Assembly: GCF_002953715.1 (NCBI RefSeq)
Contig: NZ_CP025012.1
Coordinates: 1,240,001 to 1,304,000, forward strand
Reading direction: 5' to 3'
Origin: Rhizobium leguminosarum
GTDB taxonomy: Bacteria; Pseudomonadota; Alphaproteobacteria; Rhizobiales; Rhizobiaceae
DNA length: 64,000 bases
The notes under the pieces were generated by a model. That model had not been told where the DNA came from, did no database searches, and worked only from the letters and a program-made list of their open reading frames with translations. The position numbers and the translations under genes are program-made. Below, piece after piece: positions 46,470 through 55,634 of this stretch (position 1 is its first letter; each line of letters opens with the position of its first letter).

Positions 46470-48116
46470 ATGGATTTGCTGAGTGCCACGGATTGGCTGC
46501 GTCACAGGCCGGGTTTTACCTATCCGCTGGCTGTTGCCTTCGTTGGCCTGACCTTTCTTCTGAGACTTGCCGCCAGCGACACTCTCTCCGGATTTCCCTT
46601 CCTCAGCTTCCTTCCGGCGATATTGCTCGCGAGTTTCATAGGCGGGGCCGGGCCGGGCCTCGTCGCCGCCATTCTTGCCGCTTTCATCGTTCAGCAGTTT
46701 TTCGTCGAGCCGCACAACATCTTCTGGCCGGTCAGCGCCGGCCAATGGGTCGGTCTTTCCACATATCTCATCAATGCCGCAATCATCGTCGGCCTGATGG
46801 AGATGATCATAATCGCGCATGAGCGGCAGAGCCGCCTTCGCAGCGAGCTCAACAGCTTCAACACGCGCCTCGAAGAGACGATGGTGCAGCGCACTTCCGA
46901 GCTCAGGCACGAGATGGAAGAGAATGCCGCCGCTCAAGCGCAGGTCCGCCAGTTGCAGAAAATGGAGACGATCGGCCAGCTGACCGGCGGCGTCGCTCAT
47001 GACTTCAACAACATGTTGGCGATCATCATCGGCAACCTCGACCTCGCCCAGCGGCGCCTGAGCGGCAGCGAGGATCCCCGCCTGCTATACTCCATCCAAA
47101 ATGCCAAAGACGGCGCGCAAAGGGCGGCGGTGCTGACCGCGCGTCTTCTCGCTTTCTCGCGCCAACAGCCGCTCGCCCCGGAGGTGATCGACCTTAACAA
47201 GCTGGTCGGCGGCATGTCAGAGCTATTGCGGCGCACGCTCGGCGAGCAGATCCGGATCGAGACCGTGCTTGCCGGCGGTCTGTGGCCGAGCTTTGCCGAT
47301 TTGAGCCAGTTCGAGAATGCCATCCTGAACCTCGCCGTCAACGCCCGCGACGCTATGCCGGGCGGCGGAAATCTGACGATCGAGACCGCCAATACCGAAC
47401 TCGACGAGCGATATTCGCGCATGCATTCGGAGGTCGAGGCAGGCCAATATGTGATGGTCAGCATCACTGACACTGGCACTGGCATGTCGCCGGACGTGAT
47501 CGATCGCGCCTTCGACCCCTTCTATACGACCAAGGGACCGGGCAAAGGCACCGGCCTCGGCCTCAGCCAGGTTTACGGCTACATCAAGCAGAGCGGCGGC
47601 CACATCAAGATCTATTCAGAGATCGACAGGGGCACGACGGTGAAGATCTATCTTCCCCGTCATGTCGGCGTAGCTGACGCACGCTCGGGCGCAGCTGGCA
47701 CCCAGCCGATACCTCAGGGCAGCGTCAATGATACGATCCTGGTGGTGGAAGATGATGAGCATGTCCGCACCATGACGGCCGAAAGCCTGCATGAACTCGG
47801 TTACACCGTATTGCAGGCGGCAAGCGGCATAGAGGCGCTTCTGCTCCTCGAAGAGAATCCGGCAGTCGACTTGATCTTCACCGATATCGTCATGCCGCAG
47901 ATGAGCGGACGCCAGCTTGCCGATATCGTCCAGGAAAAATGGCCGACGATCCGGATCCTCTACACCACGGGTTACACCCGCAATGCCATCGTCCACAATG
48001 GTGTGCTCGATCACGGCGTTTCCCTGCTCGCCAAGCCCTTCAGCCTGGAGCAGCTCGCTCATAAGATCCGCGAACTTTTGAATGTACCGGCGAGGGTGGG
48101 AGACGAGCGGACGTGA
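46470..48116 (+). CDS. Hybrid sensor histidine kinase with receiver domain
   Basis: A 548-residue hybrid kinase. The N-terminal part (residues about 18-118) has four hydrophobic segments of the DUF4118/KdpD membrane type. A short coiled-coil leads to the HisKA domain with the phospho-histidine H177 (LTGGVAHDFNN). The HATPase follows (FENAILNLAVNARDAMPGGG; GTGLGLSQVYGYIKQSGG). The receiver at about 420-540 has D472 in DLIFTDIVMPQMSG. There is no PAS domain, so sensing is probably at the membrane. The start follows AAGAAGGGG. It neighbours a lone receiver on one side and the cellulose cluster on the other. Confidence 0.93.
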   Translation: MDLLSATDWLRHRPGFTYPLAVAFVGLTFLLRLAASDTLSGFPFLSFLPAILLASFIGGAGPGLVAAILAAFIVQQFFVEPHNIFWPVSAGQWVGLSTYLINAAIIVGLMEMIIIAHERQSRLRSELNSFNTRLEETMVQRTSELRHEMEENAAAQAQVRQLQKMETIGQLTGGVAHDFNNMLAIIIGNLDLAQRRLSGSEDPRLLYSIQNAKDGAQRAAVLTARLLAFSRQQPLAPEVIDLNKLVGGMSELLRRTLGEQIRIETVLAGGLWPSFADLSQFENAILNLAVNARDAMPGGGNLTIETANTELDERYSRMHSEVEAGQYVMVSITDTGTGMSPDVIDRAFDPFYTTKGPGKGTGLGLSQVYGYIKQSGGHIKIYSEIDRGTTVKIYLPRHVGVADARSGAAGTQPIPQGSVNDTILVVEDDEHVRTMTAESLHELGYTVLQAASGIEALLLLEENPAVDLIFTDIVMPQMSGRQLADIVQEKWPTIRILYTTGYTRNAIVHNGVLDHGVSLLAKPFSLEQLAHKIRELLNVPARVGDERT

Positions 48117-48155
48117 AGCCGGAACACGACCGCACGTCCACAATTCCCGATCGCG

Positions 48156-48470
48156 TTATTCCAGGACCTGGATGATGCGGTGGGTCTTGGGCTCGATGAT
48201 CACGCGCCGCTCATTGACGACGGTATAGCCGTAGCCGTCCATGTCAGGCACGGTGTGCACTTCGACGGTATCGGGCAGCGTCGTGCCGACCACGATATCG
48301 CCGTCATAGACGACGGACGGTGTGTTTTGCTCCATCACATAGGTGCGCACTTCGCCGGGCAATACGACGGAGCCGGTCGGTGCGGGATCTGTGACGATGA
48401 CGGTGCTCTGCGCGAAGGCGGCAGAGCTGATGGTCAGTATGGCGGCCGCAGCCAGCATGGTCTTGCGCAT
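48156..48470 (-). CDS. Small secreted DUF1236-type protein
   Basis: A 104-residue protein with a signal peptide (MRKTMLAAAAILTISSAAFA, cleavage near residue 21) and a DUF1236-like C-terminal half (VVVGTTLPDTVEVHTVPD-type and YTVVNERRVIIEPKTHRIIQ). It is probably periplasmic; the family has no assigned function. The start at 48470 follows GGAGAACATCCC. It lies between the kinase and bcsN, on the opposite strand. Confidence 0.8.
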   Translation of the reverse strand: MRKTMLAAAAILTISSAAFAQSTVIVTDPAPTGSVVLPGEVRTYVMEQNTPSVVYDGDIVVGTTLPDTVEVHTVPDMDGYGYTVVNERRVIIEPKTHRIIQVLE

Positions 48471-48798
48471 GGGATGTTCTCCTTTTCCTACCCGAGACAT
48501 CAGGGCAACGCTGGCAATACGGCATAGTTCCCCACGGGCTTTTCGCCCCAGCCGAAGACAGGCGCAGTCAGAGCAATTAAGTTGTTACTAAATCAATTTC
48601 CGCATCATACGGTTGAGTTGTCCGAATAGCGTTCAGTGCGAATTCGTCCAGCGACATCAGGAAGCTGGTTCTTTACTCTTCGTTAACCATGTTGGCGATT
48701 TATGTCAGATGAACGGCCGGGTGGTCGTTGATTCGAAGGTCCGTCGCGTTTCGGTTTGCGAATGGATATCTGAAAAGGCGATTGCGGCGGCTCGAGAC
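48471..48798. other. 328-base divergent region before bcsN
   Basis: It holds the leaders of the DUF1236 gene and of bcsN. The part around 48575-48700 is AT-richer (TTGTTACTAAATCAATTTCC; TTCGTTAACCATG) and should contain the bcsN promoter. The reading frame of bcsN is open upstream of 48799 (possible ATG at 48709), but the signal peptide argues for the later start. No other gene is seen. Confidence 0.4.
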
Positions 48799-49773
48799 AT
48801 GCGCTTGCGGAAGACGATATCGCTGGTGGCCGTAGCGGGCATGATGGCCGGCTGCACATCGACGGGCGGCGTGCGCCAGCCTTCCGGGCCGGAAGCCGTG
48901 GCGCCTGAAAAAGCGCTGGTCCTGCCGCCGCCGGGCGGTCCGTCGATCGTCAGTGTTGTCGAGCGCAAGCGTGGAAACGGCGTCGAGCAGACGATCTCTC
49001 TGTTTACGTCATCCTCCGTGCCCGGTCAGAATTTCCTGAAGGTCCAGTTCTTCGGCGCTTCCGGGGCTAATCCCGGCACCGGCAATGCGGGCTTCAGCAT
49101 GATCAACGAGAGCGGCATTGCCCGAGAGGTGGCTCGTTCGGCCCCTGGCGTGCCGATGGCGACGTCGGCGACCTTCCTGCAGAACGCCTATGGCCCCTTC
49201 GGTTACGCCTCCGGCCACAGCCGTGGCGGCGACACCTGCATCTATGCCTGGCAGCAGATCCGCTCGAGTACTGCTGCCAATACCCAGGCGCGCAATTTCG
49301 GCATGATCCAGCTGCGCCTGCGTCTTTGCGATGCGAGGGCCAGCGAGCGCCAGCTGCTCGGCATCGTCTATGGCTATACCATATCAGGCACCTTCGACGG
49401 CGCGGTCTGGAACCCTTACGGCAACCCGCCTCCTGCCGATGGTGCGCTCGGGCGCACCGGCGAGCCGATCTATCCCGACGAGGGCGGTTATCGCGCCAGC
49501 CCGATGCCGATCGGCTACGAACCGGCGCCGGCTATTGTCACCCGGCCGCGCGCCGCCGTTCGCAGCGCTTCGACCGCGCAACCGGCTCAAGGTGTGGCAG
49601 CGGTGCCGGCGCCCATCGGCCCGCGCGTGCCGCTGCCGGGGGCGCCACTGACGAGCGCAAGGCCGGATGCGGCCGCTGCGCCAATCGAACAATCGGTAAG
49701 GGCGATCGGCGTCACCGTGCCTTCGCCGGACTGCATAGGCGACGCGGCCATGACGGCCGCCTGCCGGAGATAG
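48799..49773 (+). CDS. bcsN: Cellulose biosynthesis protein BcsN
   Basis: A 324-residue lipoprotein of the BcsN type found with rhizobial and other alphaproteobacterial cellulose operons. The signal ends in a lipobox (MRLRKTISLVAVAGMMAGC, lipidated Cys19). The conserved core covers about residues 45-200 (SIVSVVERKRGNGVEQTISL; GGDTCIYAWQQI with a cysteine; LRLCDARASERQLLGIVYGY). A low-complexity Pro/Ala-rich tail ends in PDCIGDAAMTAACRR. It is separated from bcsA by about 170 bases with a family 2 repeat and a palindrome, so bcsA may have its own promoter. Confidence 0.87.
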   Translation: MRLRKTISLVAVAGMMAGCTSTGGVRQPSGPEAVAPEKALVLPPPGGPSIVSVVERKRGNGVEQTISLFTSSSVPGQNFLKVQFFGASGANPGTGNAGFSMINESGIAREVARSAPGVPMATSATFLQNAYGPFGYASGHSRGGDTCIYAWQQIRSSTAANTQARNFGMIQLRLRLCDARASERQLLGIVYGYTISGTFDGAVWNPYGNPPPADGALGRTGEPIYPDEGGYRASPMPIGYEPAPAIVTRPRAAVRSASTAQPAQGVAAVPAPIGPRVPLPGAPLTSARPDAAAAPIEQSVRAIGVTVPSPDCIGDAAMTAACRR

Positions 49774-49774
49774 A

Positions 49775-49886
49775 GCATGATGCCGAAAAGTGTGAGCGGT
49801 TTTCGGACGACATCATGCTCTAACTCTTTAATTTAGAACCGGATTCAGATTTTGGGCCGACCCGGCCCCAAAATCATCCTGTTCTA
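49775..49886. repeat. Palindromic repeat, family 2, reversed
   Basis: First hairpin GCATGATGCCGAAAAG to GACATCATGC (49775-49818), the reverse complement of the one at 20362-20405. Second hairpin TAGAACCGGATTCAGATTTT to AAATCATCCTGTTCTA (49834-49886). It lies in the bcsN-bcsA interval. Confidence 0.8.
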
Positions 49887-49900
49887 GTGAGCATGCCCGC

Positions 49901-49918
49901 GGGCACCAATTGGTGCCC
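49901..49918. promoter_or_regulatory. Perfect 18-base palindrome upstream of bcsA
   Basis: GGGCACCAATTGGTGCCC, perfectly symmetrical, centred 36 bases before the bcsA start. It is not part of either repeat family and does not recur in the window. It could be an operator for control of the cellulose synthase genes, or a short hairpin in the 5' leader. Confidence 0.5.
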
Positions 49919-49945
49919 CGGTTGAGCAATTTCGAAGGAACGTCA

Positions 49946-52138
49946 ATGCGCAAAGCCCGCAGTGTCATCATATGGGCCGTAGTTTCGCTCTGCATGATCG
50001 TGCTGATCACGCTGCCGGTCAACCTGCAGACCCAGCTCATCACCAGCATCACTGTCGTGACCGTCATGGCGCTGATCAAGGTGCTGAAGGGCGAGGGGAC
50101 GTGGCGCCTGGTGGCGCTCGCCTTCGGTACATCGATCGTGCTGCGCTATGTCTACTGGCGCACCACCAATACGCTGCCGCCTCTGAACCAGCCTGAGAAT
50201 TTCATTCCCGGCCTGCTGCTCTATCTTGCCGAAATGTATAGCGTTGCGATGCTGGCGCTCAGCCTCTTCATCGTCGCGACGCCGCTGCCGTCGCGCCCCT
50301 CGCGTGCCGCCAAGAATGAGCGTTTCCCTCATGTCGACGTCTTCGTGCCATCCTACAACGAGGATGCCGGCCTGCTGGGAAACACGCTGGCCGCCGCCAA
50401 GGCCATGGATTATCCGGCCGACAAGCTGCATGTTTGGCTGCTCGACGACGGCGCCACCATGCAGAAGCGCAATTCCGGCAAGCTGCTCGAAGCCCAGGCT
50501 GCTGCTGCCCGCCATATCGAGCTGAAGCAGCTCTGCGACGATCTCGACGTCAACTACCTCACGCGCGACCGCAACGAGCATGCCAAGGCCGGCAATCTCA
50601 ACAACGGCATGAAACATTCGACCGGCGAACTCATCGCCGTCTTCGATGCCGACCACGCGCCGGCCCGCGATTTCCTGCTCGAGACCGTCGGTTACTTCGA
50701 AGACGATCCGAAGCTTTTCCTTGTCCAGACCCCGCACTTCTTCATCAATCCCGATCCGCTGGAGCGTAACCTGCGCACCTTCGACAAGATGCCGAGCGAG
50801 AACGAGATGTTCTACGGCATCATCCAGCGCGGCCTCGATAAGTGGAACGCCGCCTTCTTCTGTGGCTCGGCCGCGGTTCTGAGCCGCAGGGCGCTCGAAT
50901 CCCAGAACGGCTTCAGCGGCATCAGCATTACCGAGGATTGCGAGACGGCGCTGGCGCTCCATGGCAGCGGCTGGAACAGCATCTATGTCGACAAGCCGCT
51001 GATCGCCGGCCTGCAGCCGGCCACCTTTGCAAGCTTCATCGGCCAGCGCAGCCGCTGGGCGCAGGGCATGATGCAGATCCTGCGCTTCCGCTTCCCGCTT
51101 CTAAAACGCGGCCTGACGATCCCGCAGCGCTTCTGCTACATGTCCTCCACGCTTTTCTGGCTCTTCCCGTTCCCGCGCACGATCTTCCTGTTTGCGCCGC
51201 TCTTCTACCTGTTCTTCGATCTGGAAATCTTCACCGCGTCCGGCGGCGAGTTCCTTGCCTATACGCTTGCCTATATGCTCGTGAACCTGATGATGCAGAA
51301 CTACCTCTACGGGTCCTTCCGCTGGCCCTGGATTTCCGAGCTCTACGAATATGTCCAGACCGTGCATCTGCTGCCGGCTGTTGTCTCCGTCATGCTCAAT
51401 CCGAGGAAGCCGACTTTCAAGGTCACCGCCAAGGACGAATCGATCGCCGTCAGCCGTCTGTCGGAGATCAGCCGGCCGTTCTTCGTCATCTTTGCGGTGC
51501 AGATCGTCGCGCTCGTCATCACCATCTACAAGATCTATGCCGAGCCCTATAAGGCCGACGTCACGCTCGTTGTCGGCGGCTGGAATGTCATCAACCTGAT
51601 CATGGCCGGCTGCGCACTTGGTGTCGTGTCGGAGCGCGGCGAGCGCGCCTCGTCCCGCCGCGTCCGCGTCAACCGGCGTTGCGAATTCGGCGCCAACGGC
51701 AAGTGGTACACGGCCTCGATCGAAGACGTTTCCGTCCACGGCGCAAGGCTTCACATCTTCAACAAGCATCTCGACGAGATGCTGGTCGGCGCCGTCGGCG
51801 AAATCCGCTTCCGGCCCTATAGCGGCGCGGATCTGGAAACCCTGCCGCTCATCGTCCGCAACATCGAGCCGTCGGGCGACATCAGCAATGTCGGCTGCCA
51901 GTACGTGCCGAAAAGCGCGCTCGACCATCGCCTCATCGCCGATCTGATGTTTGCCAATTCCGATCAATGGACTCAGTTCCAGGCCTCGCGCCGCCACAAT
52001 CCGGGCCTGATCCGCGGCACCATCTGGTTTCTCGGCATGTCGTTCTATCAGACGAGCCGAGGCCTCGTTTACTTCTTCCGCAGCATGCGGCCGGAGCGGG
52101 AGGCCCAGCAGCAGGCGGCAAAGGTCAACGCCGGATGA
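49946..52138 (+). CDS. bcsA: Cellulose synthase catalytic subunit, UDP-forming
   Basis: A 730-residue inner-membrane GT2 enzyme that polymerises glucose from UDP-glucose and extrudes the chain. Two N-terminal helices precede the catalytic domain with LLDDGATMQK, VFDADHAPARDF, SITEDCETAL (the TED motif) and QRSRWAQGM (the QxxRW motif). More helices follow, and then the C-terminal PilZ domain (SSRRVRVNRRCEF with the c-di-GMP arginines, and DVSVHGARL). It is therefore expected to be activated by c-di-GMP. The ATG at 49946 has GAAGGAAC before it. The stop overlaps the bcsB start by four bases. Confidence 0.96.
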   Translation: MRKARSVIIWAVVSLCMIVLITLPVNLQTQLITSITVVTVMALIKVLKGEGTWRLVALAFGTSIVLRYVYWRTTNTLPPLNQPENFIPGLLLYLAEMYSVAMLALSLFIVATPLPSRPSRAAKNERFPHVDVFVPSYNEDAGLLGNTLAAAKAMDYPADKLHVWLLDDGATMQKRNSGKLLEAQAAAARHIELKQLCDDLDVNYLTRDRNEHAKAGNLNNGMKHSTGELIAVFDADHAPARDFLLETVGYFEDDPKLFLVQTPHFFINPDPLERNLRTFDKMPSENEMFYGIIQRGLDKWNAAFFCGSAAVLSRRALESQNGFSGISITEDCETALALHGSGWNSIYVDKPLIAGLQPATFASFIGQRSRWAQGMMQILRFRFPLLKRGLTIPQRFCYMSSTLFWLFPFPRTIFLFAPLFYLFFDLEIFTASGGEFLAYTLAYMLVNLMMQNYLYGSFRWPWISELYEYVQTVHLLPAVVSVMLNPRKPTFKVTAKDESIAVSRLSEISRPFFVIFAVQIVALVITIYKIYAEPYKADVTLVVGGWNVINLIMAGCALGVVSERGERASSRRVRVNRRCEFGANGKWYTASIEDVSVHGARLHIFNKHLDEMLVGAVGEIRFRPYSGADLETLPLIVRNIEPSGDISNVGCQYVPKSALDHRLIADLMFANSDQWTQFQASRRHNPGLIRGTIWFLGMSFYQTSRGLVYFFRSMRPEREAQQQAAKVNAG

Positions 52139-54591
52139 GAAGGATCGTCGCCGCCTCGCTTCTCCTGCTGAATGCCTCCGCCTTCGCCCAGGCGCAGACG
52201 GCGCCCTTCGACATGTCCGGCGAGCGGCCGCCCGGTGCGTCCGTTACCCCGAGATTGACGCCGCCCACGCCGCCCGCAGCCATTGCGCCGGTTCCCGTCA
52301 CGCCTCCCGTTTCCGTCATACCCGCACCTGCAAACCCGGCTGCTCCTGCTCCCGTTCCTCCGCCGATCGCCGCCCAGCCGCAGCCGGTTGTGCCCGCGCC
52401 CCAGCCAGCCGCGGTGGCAAACCCCGTTGCGCCGCCGCGCCCAGGCGATGTCCGTCGCTTTGTCGTACCCTTTTCCAAACTCGGCCTCGGCGGTGAACAC
52501 GACCGCCGGTCATGGTCGGTCTATCTGACGCCGGAGCAGGCGGCGGCCAAGGCAAGCTTCACTTTCGCCTACCAGAATTCGATCGTCGTTGCGCCTGAGG
52601 CCTCGGCGCTGACCGTCTATCTCAATAACCGCCCGATCGGCCAGCAGCGCGTCGGCTCGCCGGATGGCCCGTCGACCGTCACCTTCGAGGTTCCGCCCGG
52701 TCTGCTGCAGCCCGGCGCCAACCTCGTCACCTTCGAAGCCGATCAGCGCCACCGCACCGATTGCAGCATCCAATCGACCTATGAGCTGTGGTCGAACATC
52801 GATCCGGCCGGAACCTATCTGAGCTTTGCCGGCAGGGATGCAGCCCAGCTAGCGAGCGCCGACGCAATCCGCGCCATCGGCGTCGACGGTGCCGGCAAGA
52901 CGGAGTTCGATATCGTTGTCCCGGCGCTGGAGCAGCCGGGAACCACCAAGCCGCTGCTACGGCTGGCGCAGGGCCTGTCGGTGCTGAGCAGCATGCCGAA
53001 CCAGATCTTTGCCTTCAGCACCGCTTCGCTTCCGGCCGCCGGGCCTGGCAAGCTCAGCGTGCTCGTCGGCACCGCAGCGGAGCTGCGGCCGCTCTTTCCT
53101 GGCCTGCCGCCCGGCGCCGAAAGTGCGGCACTCGCGGCTTTCGTCACCGATCCGCGCAGCGGCTCGCCGGTCCTTCTGATCAGCGGCCCTTCCTGGCAAG
53201 CGGTCTCTTCGGCGATCGATACCATCGTCTCACCGACAGACCGGTCCTCGGATGTCCGCCGCGACGTGCTGACCACCGAGCGCTGGAGCGCACCGAACGC
53301 GCCGCTGGTCTTTTCCGATACGAACATCGCCCTGTCTCAGCTCGGTGTGAAGACCACCGAATTCTCCGGTCGGCGGTTGCGTACGAGCTTCAATATTGCC
53401 GTGCCGGCCGATTTTTATGCCAATGCCTATGGCGAGGCGAAGGTGCTGCTCGACGCCGCCTATACCGATAACGTGCTGCCCGGCAGCCACATCGATATCT
53501 ACATCAATGACAACATCGCCTCCACCGTGCCGATCACCACGACATCAGGCGGCATTCTCCGTCATCTGCCGATCCGCGTGACGATGCGGCACTTCAAGCC
53601 CGGCCTCAATTCGGTGGCGATCGAAGCGATCCTGATGACCAAGGACGATGCCGTCTGCGCGCCGGGCTCGACCGCCGGCGCGACCCCGCGCTTTGCCCTG
53701 TTCGATACGTCCGAGCTGGAGATTCCGGATTTTGCCCGCGTCGGTCAGCGTCCGAATCTGGCCGCAATGGCCGGCACCGCCTATCCCTATGGTCGGGCCA
53801 CGGAGCCGACACCGCTCTTCATTGACCGGGTCGACGCCGACACGCTTTCGGCCGCCGCCACGCTGCTCGGCCAGATGGCGATCACGGCCGGCCATCCGAT
53901 CGCCGTCGAAACGGTCGCCTCGCCGAATACGATCGGCGATCGTGATGCCATCTTCATCGGCTCCATCTCGCAGATGCCGACAACCGCACTGTCGCAGACC
54001 AACATCTCCACGGCGAGCCAAGCCTCGTGGCGTTCGGTGGTGGATACGCAGGTGGGCGTCGTCGATACCGGTACGGCCTTCGAGGAATGGAATTCCAGGG
54101 TCAGCGGTGGTGTCTTGCGCAGCCGGATCACGGCTTTCCGCGAGTGGCTGTCACGCAATTTCGATATCTCCCGCAGTTCGCTGCAATTCGTGCCCGGCGC
54201 CGACGAGATCTTTACCCCGCCCAACGCCACCACGCTCCTGGTTGCGCAAGGCTGCAGCCCCACAGGAGCCGGTGCCTGGACGGTGGTGACGGCGCCGTCG
54301 GCGAAGGATTTGCGCGAAGGGCTCGAGGCTTTGACCGAGCAGTTGAACTGGCCGCAGATATCAGGCCATATCACCACCTATTCGAGCAAAACAGGCAAGA
54401 TCGACACGGTGCCCGTCACCCGCTTCGATTTCGTGCCGTCCACTCCCTGGTCGATCGCCAATTACCGCCTGATCGCCGCCAACTGGCTGTCGACGAATAT
54501 CCTCTCCTATGCCTTCCTGCTGGTCGTCTTCCTGTTGCTGATCGGCATCACTACGTCGAGCATGCTCAAAAGGCTGGGCCGGTCCAAATGA
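52135..54591 (+). CDS. bcsB: Cellulose synthase subunit BcsB
   Basis: An 818-residue periplasmic subunit anchored by a C-terminal helix (SYAFLLVVFLLLIGITTSSM) that guides the cellulose chain with BcsA. The signal peptide (MRRIVAASLLLLNASAFAQA) is followed by a Pro-rich spacer to about residue 100. Then come the alternating carbohydrate-binding and flavodoxin-like domains, for example FDMSGERPPG at the start, YLTPEQAAAKASFTFAYQNS and STYELWSNIDPAGTYLSF. The start overlaps the bcsA stop (ATGA), and the stop overlaps bcsZ (ATGA), indicating translational coupling. Confidence 0.94.
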   Translation: MRRIVAASLLLLNASAFAQAQTAPFDMSGERPPGASVTPRLTPPTPPAAIAPVPVTPPVSVIPAPANPAAPAPVPPPIAAQPQPVVPAPQPAAVANPVAPPRPGDVRRFVVPFSKLGLGGEHDRRSWSVYLTPEQAAAKASFTFAYQNSIVVAPEASALTVYLNNRPIGQQRVGSPDGPSTVTFEVPPGLLQPGANLVTFEADQRHRTDCSIQSTYELWSNIDPAGTYLSFAGRDAAQLASADAIRAIGVDGAGKTEFDIVVPALEQPGTTKPLLRLAQGLSVLSSMPNQIFAFSTASLPAAGPGKLSVLVGTAAELRPLFPGLPPGAESAALAAFVTDPRSGSPVLLISGPSWQAVSSAIDTIVSPTDRSSDVRRDVLTTERWSAPNAPLVFSDTNIALSQLGVKTTEFSGRRLRTSFNIAVPADFYANAYGEAKVLLDAAYTDNVLPGSHIDIYINDNIASTVPITTTSGGILRHLPIRVTMRHFKPGLNSVAIEAILMTKDDAVCAPGSTAGATPRFALFDTSELEIPDFARVGQRPNLAAMAGTAYPYGRATEPTPLFIDRVDADTLSAAATLLGQMAITAGHPIAVETVASPNTIGDRDAIFIGSISQMPTTALSQTNISTASQASWRSVVDTQVGVVDTGTAFEEWNSRVSGGVLRSRITAFREWLSRNFDISRSSLQFVPGADEIFTPPNATTLLVAQGCSPTGAGAWTVVTAPSAKDLREGLEALTEQLNWPQISGHITTYSSKTGKIDTVPVTRFDFVPSTPWSIANYRLIAANWLSTNILSYAFLLVVFLLLIGITTSSMLKRLGRSK

Positions 54592-55634
54592 GGCGGTGGC
54601 GCGCGCTCCTGCTGGCGGCAACGGTCGCGCTCGCCCCTGCGGGACCGCCCGCGGCCGCGCAGCAGGCGATGATCAATGCCGGCGCATGGTCCGCCTACAA
54701 GGCAAAGTTTCTCGATGCGACCGGCCGCATCGTCGATAACGGCAACGGCAATATCAGCCACAGCGAAGGGCAGGGCTATGGCATGCTGCTCGCCTATCTC
54801 TCGGCAAGCCCCGCCGATTTCGAACAGATCTGGTATTTTACCCGCACCGAGCTGCTGCTGCGCGACGATGGCCTGGCCGTCTGGAAATGGGATCCGAACG
54901 TCAAGCCGCATGTCACCGACACCAACAATGCCTCGGATGGCGACATGCTGATCGCCTATGCGCTGGCGCTTGCCGGCGTGGCGTGGAAACGCAACGACTA
55001 TATCCTCGCCGCCTCCCGCATGGCGCAGGCGCTGCTTGCCGAAACCGTCGTGCACTCGGCCGGCCGGACGCTCCTGTTGCCGGGGAGTGAGGGTTTTGCC
55101 GCCACCGACCGTGACGACGGTCCCGTCGTCAACCCGTCCTATTGGATTTACGAGGCTATTCCGGTGATGGCGGCGCTCGCTCCGTCGGATGCCTGGCAAA
55201 AACTGTCGGACGATGGCGTGACGCTGTTGAAGACGATGCAATTCGGCCCGCGTAAGCTTCCCGCCGAATGGATCAGTCTCGGCGGCCAACCGCAGCCGGC
55301 GCTGGGTTTCGACGCCGAGTTTGCCTATAACGCCATCCGCATCCCGCTCTATCTCGTTCGCGGCGGCGTCACCGACAAGGGGCTGCTGACCCACCTGCGC
55401 GAGGGGATGTCGCAAGACGGCGTTCCCGCCACCATCGATCTGACCACCGGCCAGCCGAAGGCCGTGTTGCCGGACCCGGGTTATCGAATTGTTAACGATG
55501 TTGTGGCCTGTGTAGTCGATGGGACCAAGCTGCCGGGCTCGGCCCTGCAATTTGCGCCCGTACTCTATTATCCGTCCACGCTTCAGCTGCTGGGCCTGGC
55601 CTATATCGGGGAGAAGCATCCGGAGTGTCTGTGA
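54588..55634 (+). CDS. bcsZ: Endo-1,4-beta-glucanase, GH8 (CelC / BcsZ type)
   Basis: A 348-residue periplasmic glycoside hydrolase family 8 enzyme. Signal peptide: MRRWRALLLAATVALAPAGP. The acid residue is Glu60 in NISHSEGQGYGMLLA; NASDGDMLIAYALALAG carries the substrate-stabilising aspartate. The place where I recall the E. coli enzyme having YDAIR reads YNAIRIPLYL here, so the catalytic base may differ. In R. leguminosarum the homologous CelC2 cellulase is needed to erode the root-hair tip (established), and it also trims polymer during synthesis. Overlaps both neighbours. Confidence 0.92.
   Translation: MRRWRALLLAATVALAPAGPPAAAQQAMINAGAWSAYKAKFLDATGRIVDNGNGNISHSEGQGYGMLLAYLSASPADFEQIWYFTRTELLLRDDGLAVWKWDPNVKPHVTDTNNASDGDMLIAYALALAGVAWKRNDYILAASRMAQALLAETVVHSAGRTLLLPGSEGFAATDRDDGPVVNPSYWIYEAIPVMAALAPSDAWQKLSDDGVTLLKTMQFGPRKLPAEWISLGGQPQPALGFDAEFAYNAIRIPLYLVRGGVTDKGLLTHLREGMSQDGVPATIDLTTGQPKAVLPDPGYRIVNDVVACVVDGTKLPGSALQFAPVLYYPSTLQLLGLAYIGEKHPECL

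Noticed and set aside
48709..48798. Longer N-terminus for BcsN
   Set aside because: The upstream codons are open but place extra polar residues before a clear lipoprotein signal; the start at 48799 is preferred.
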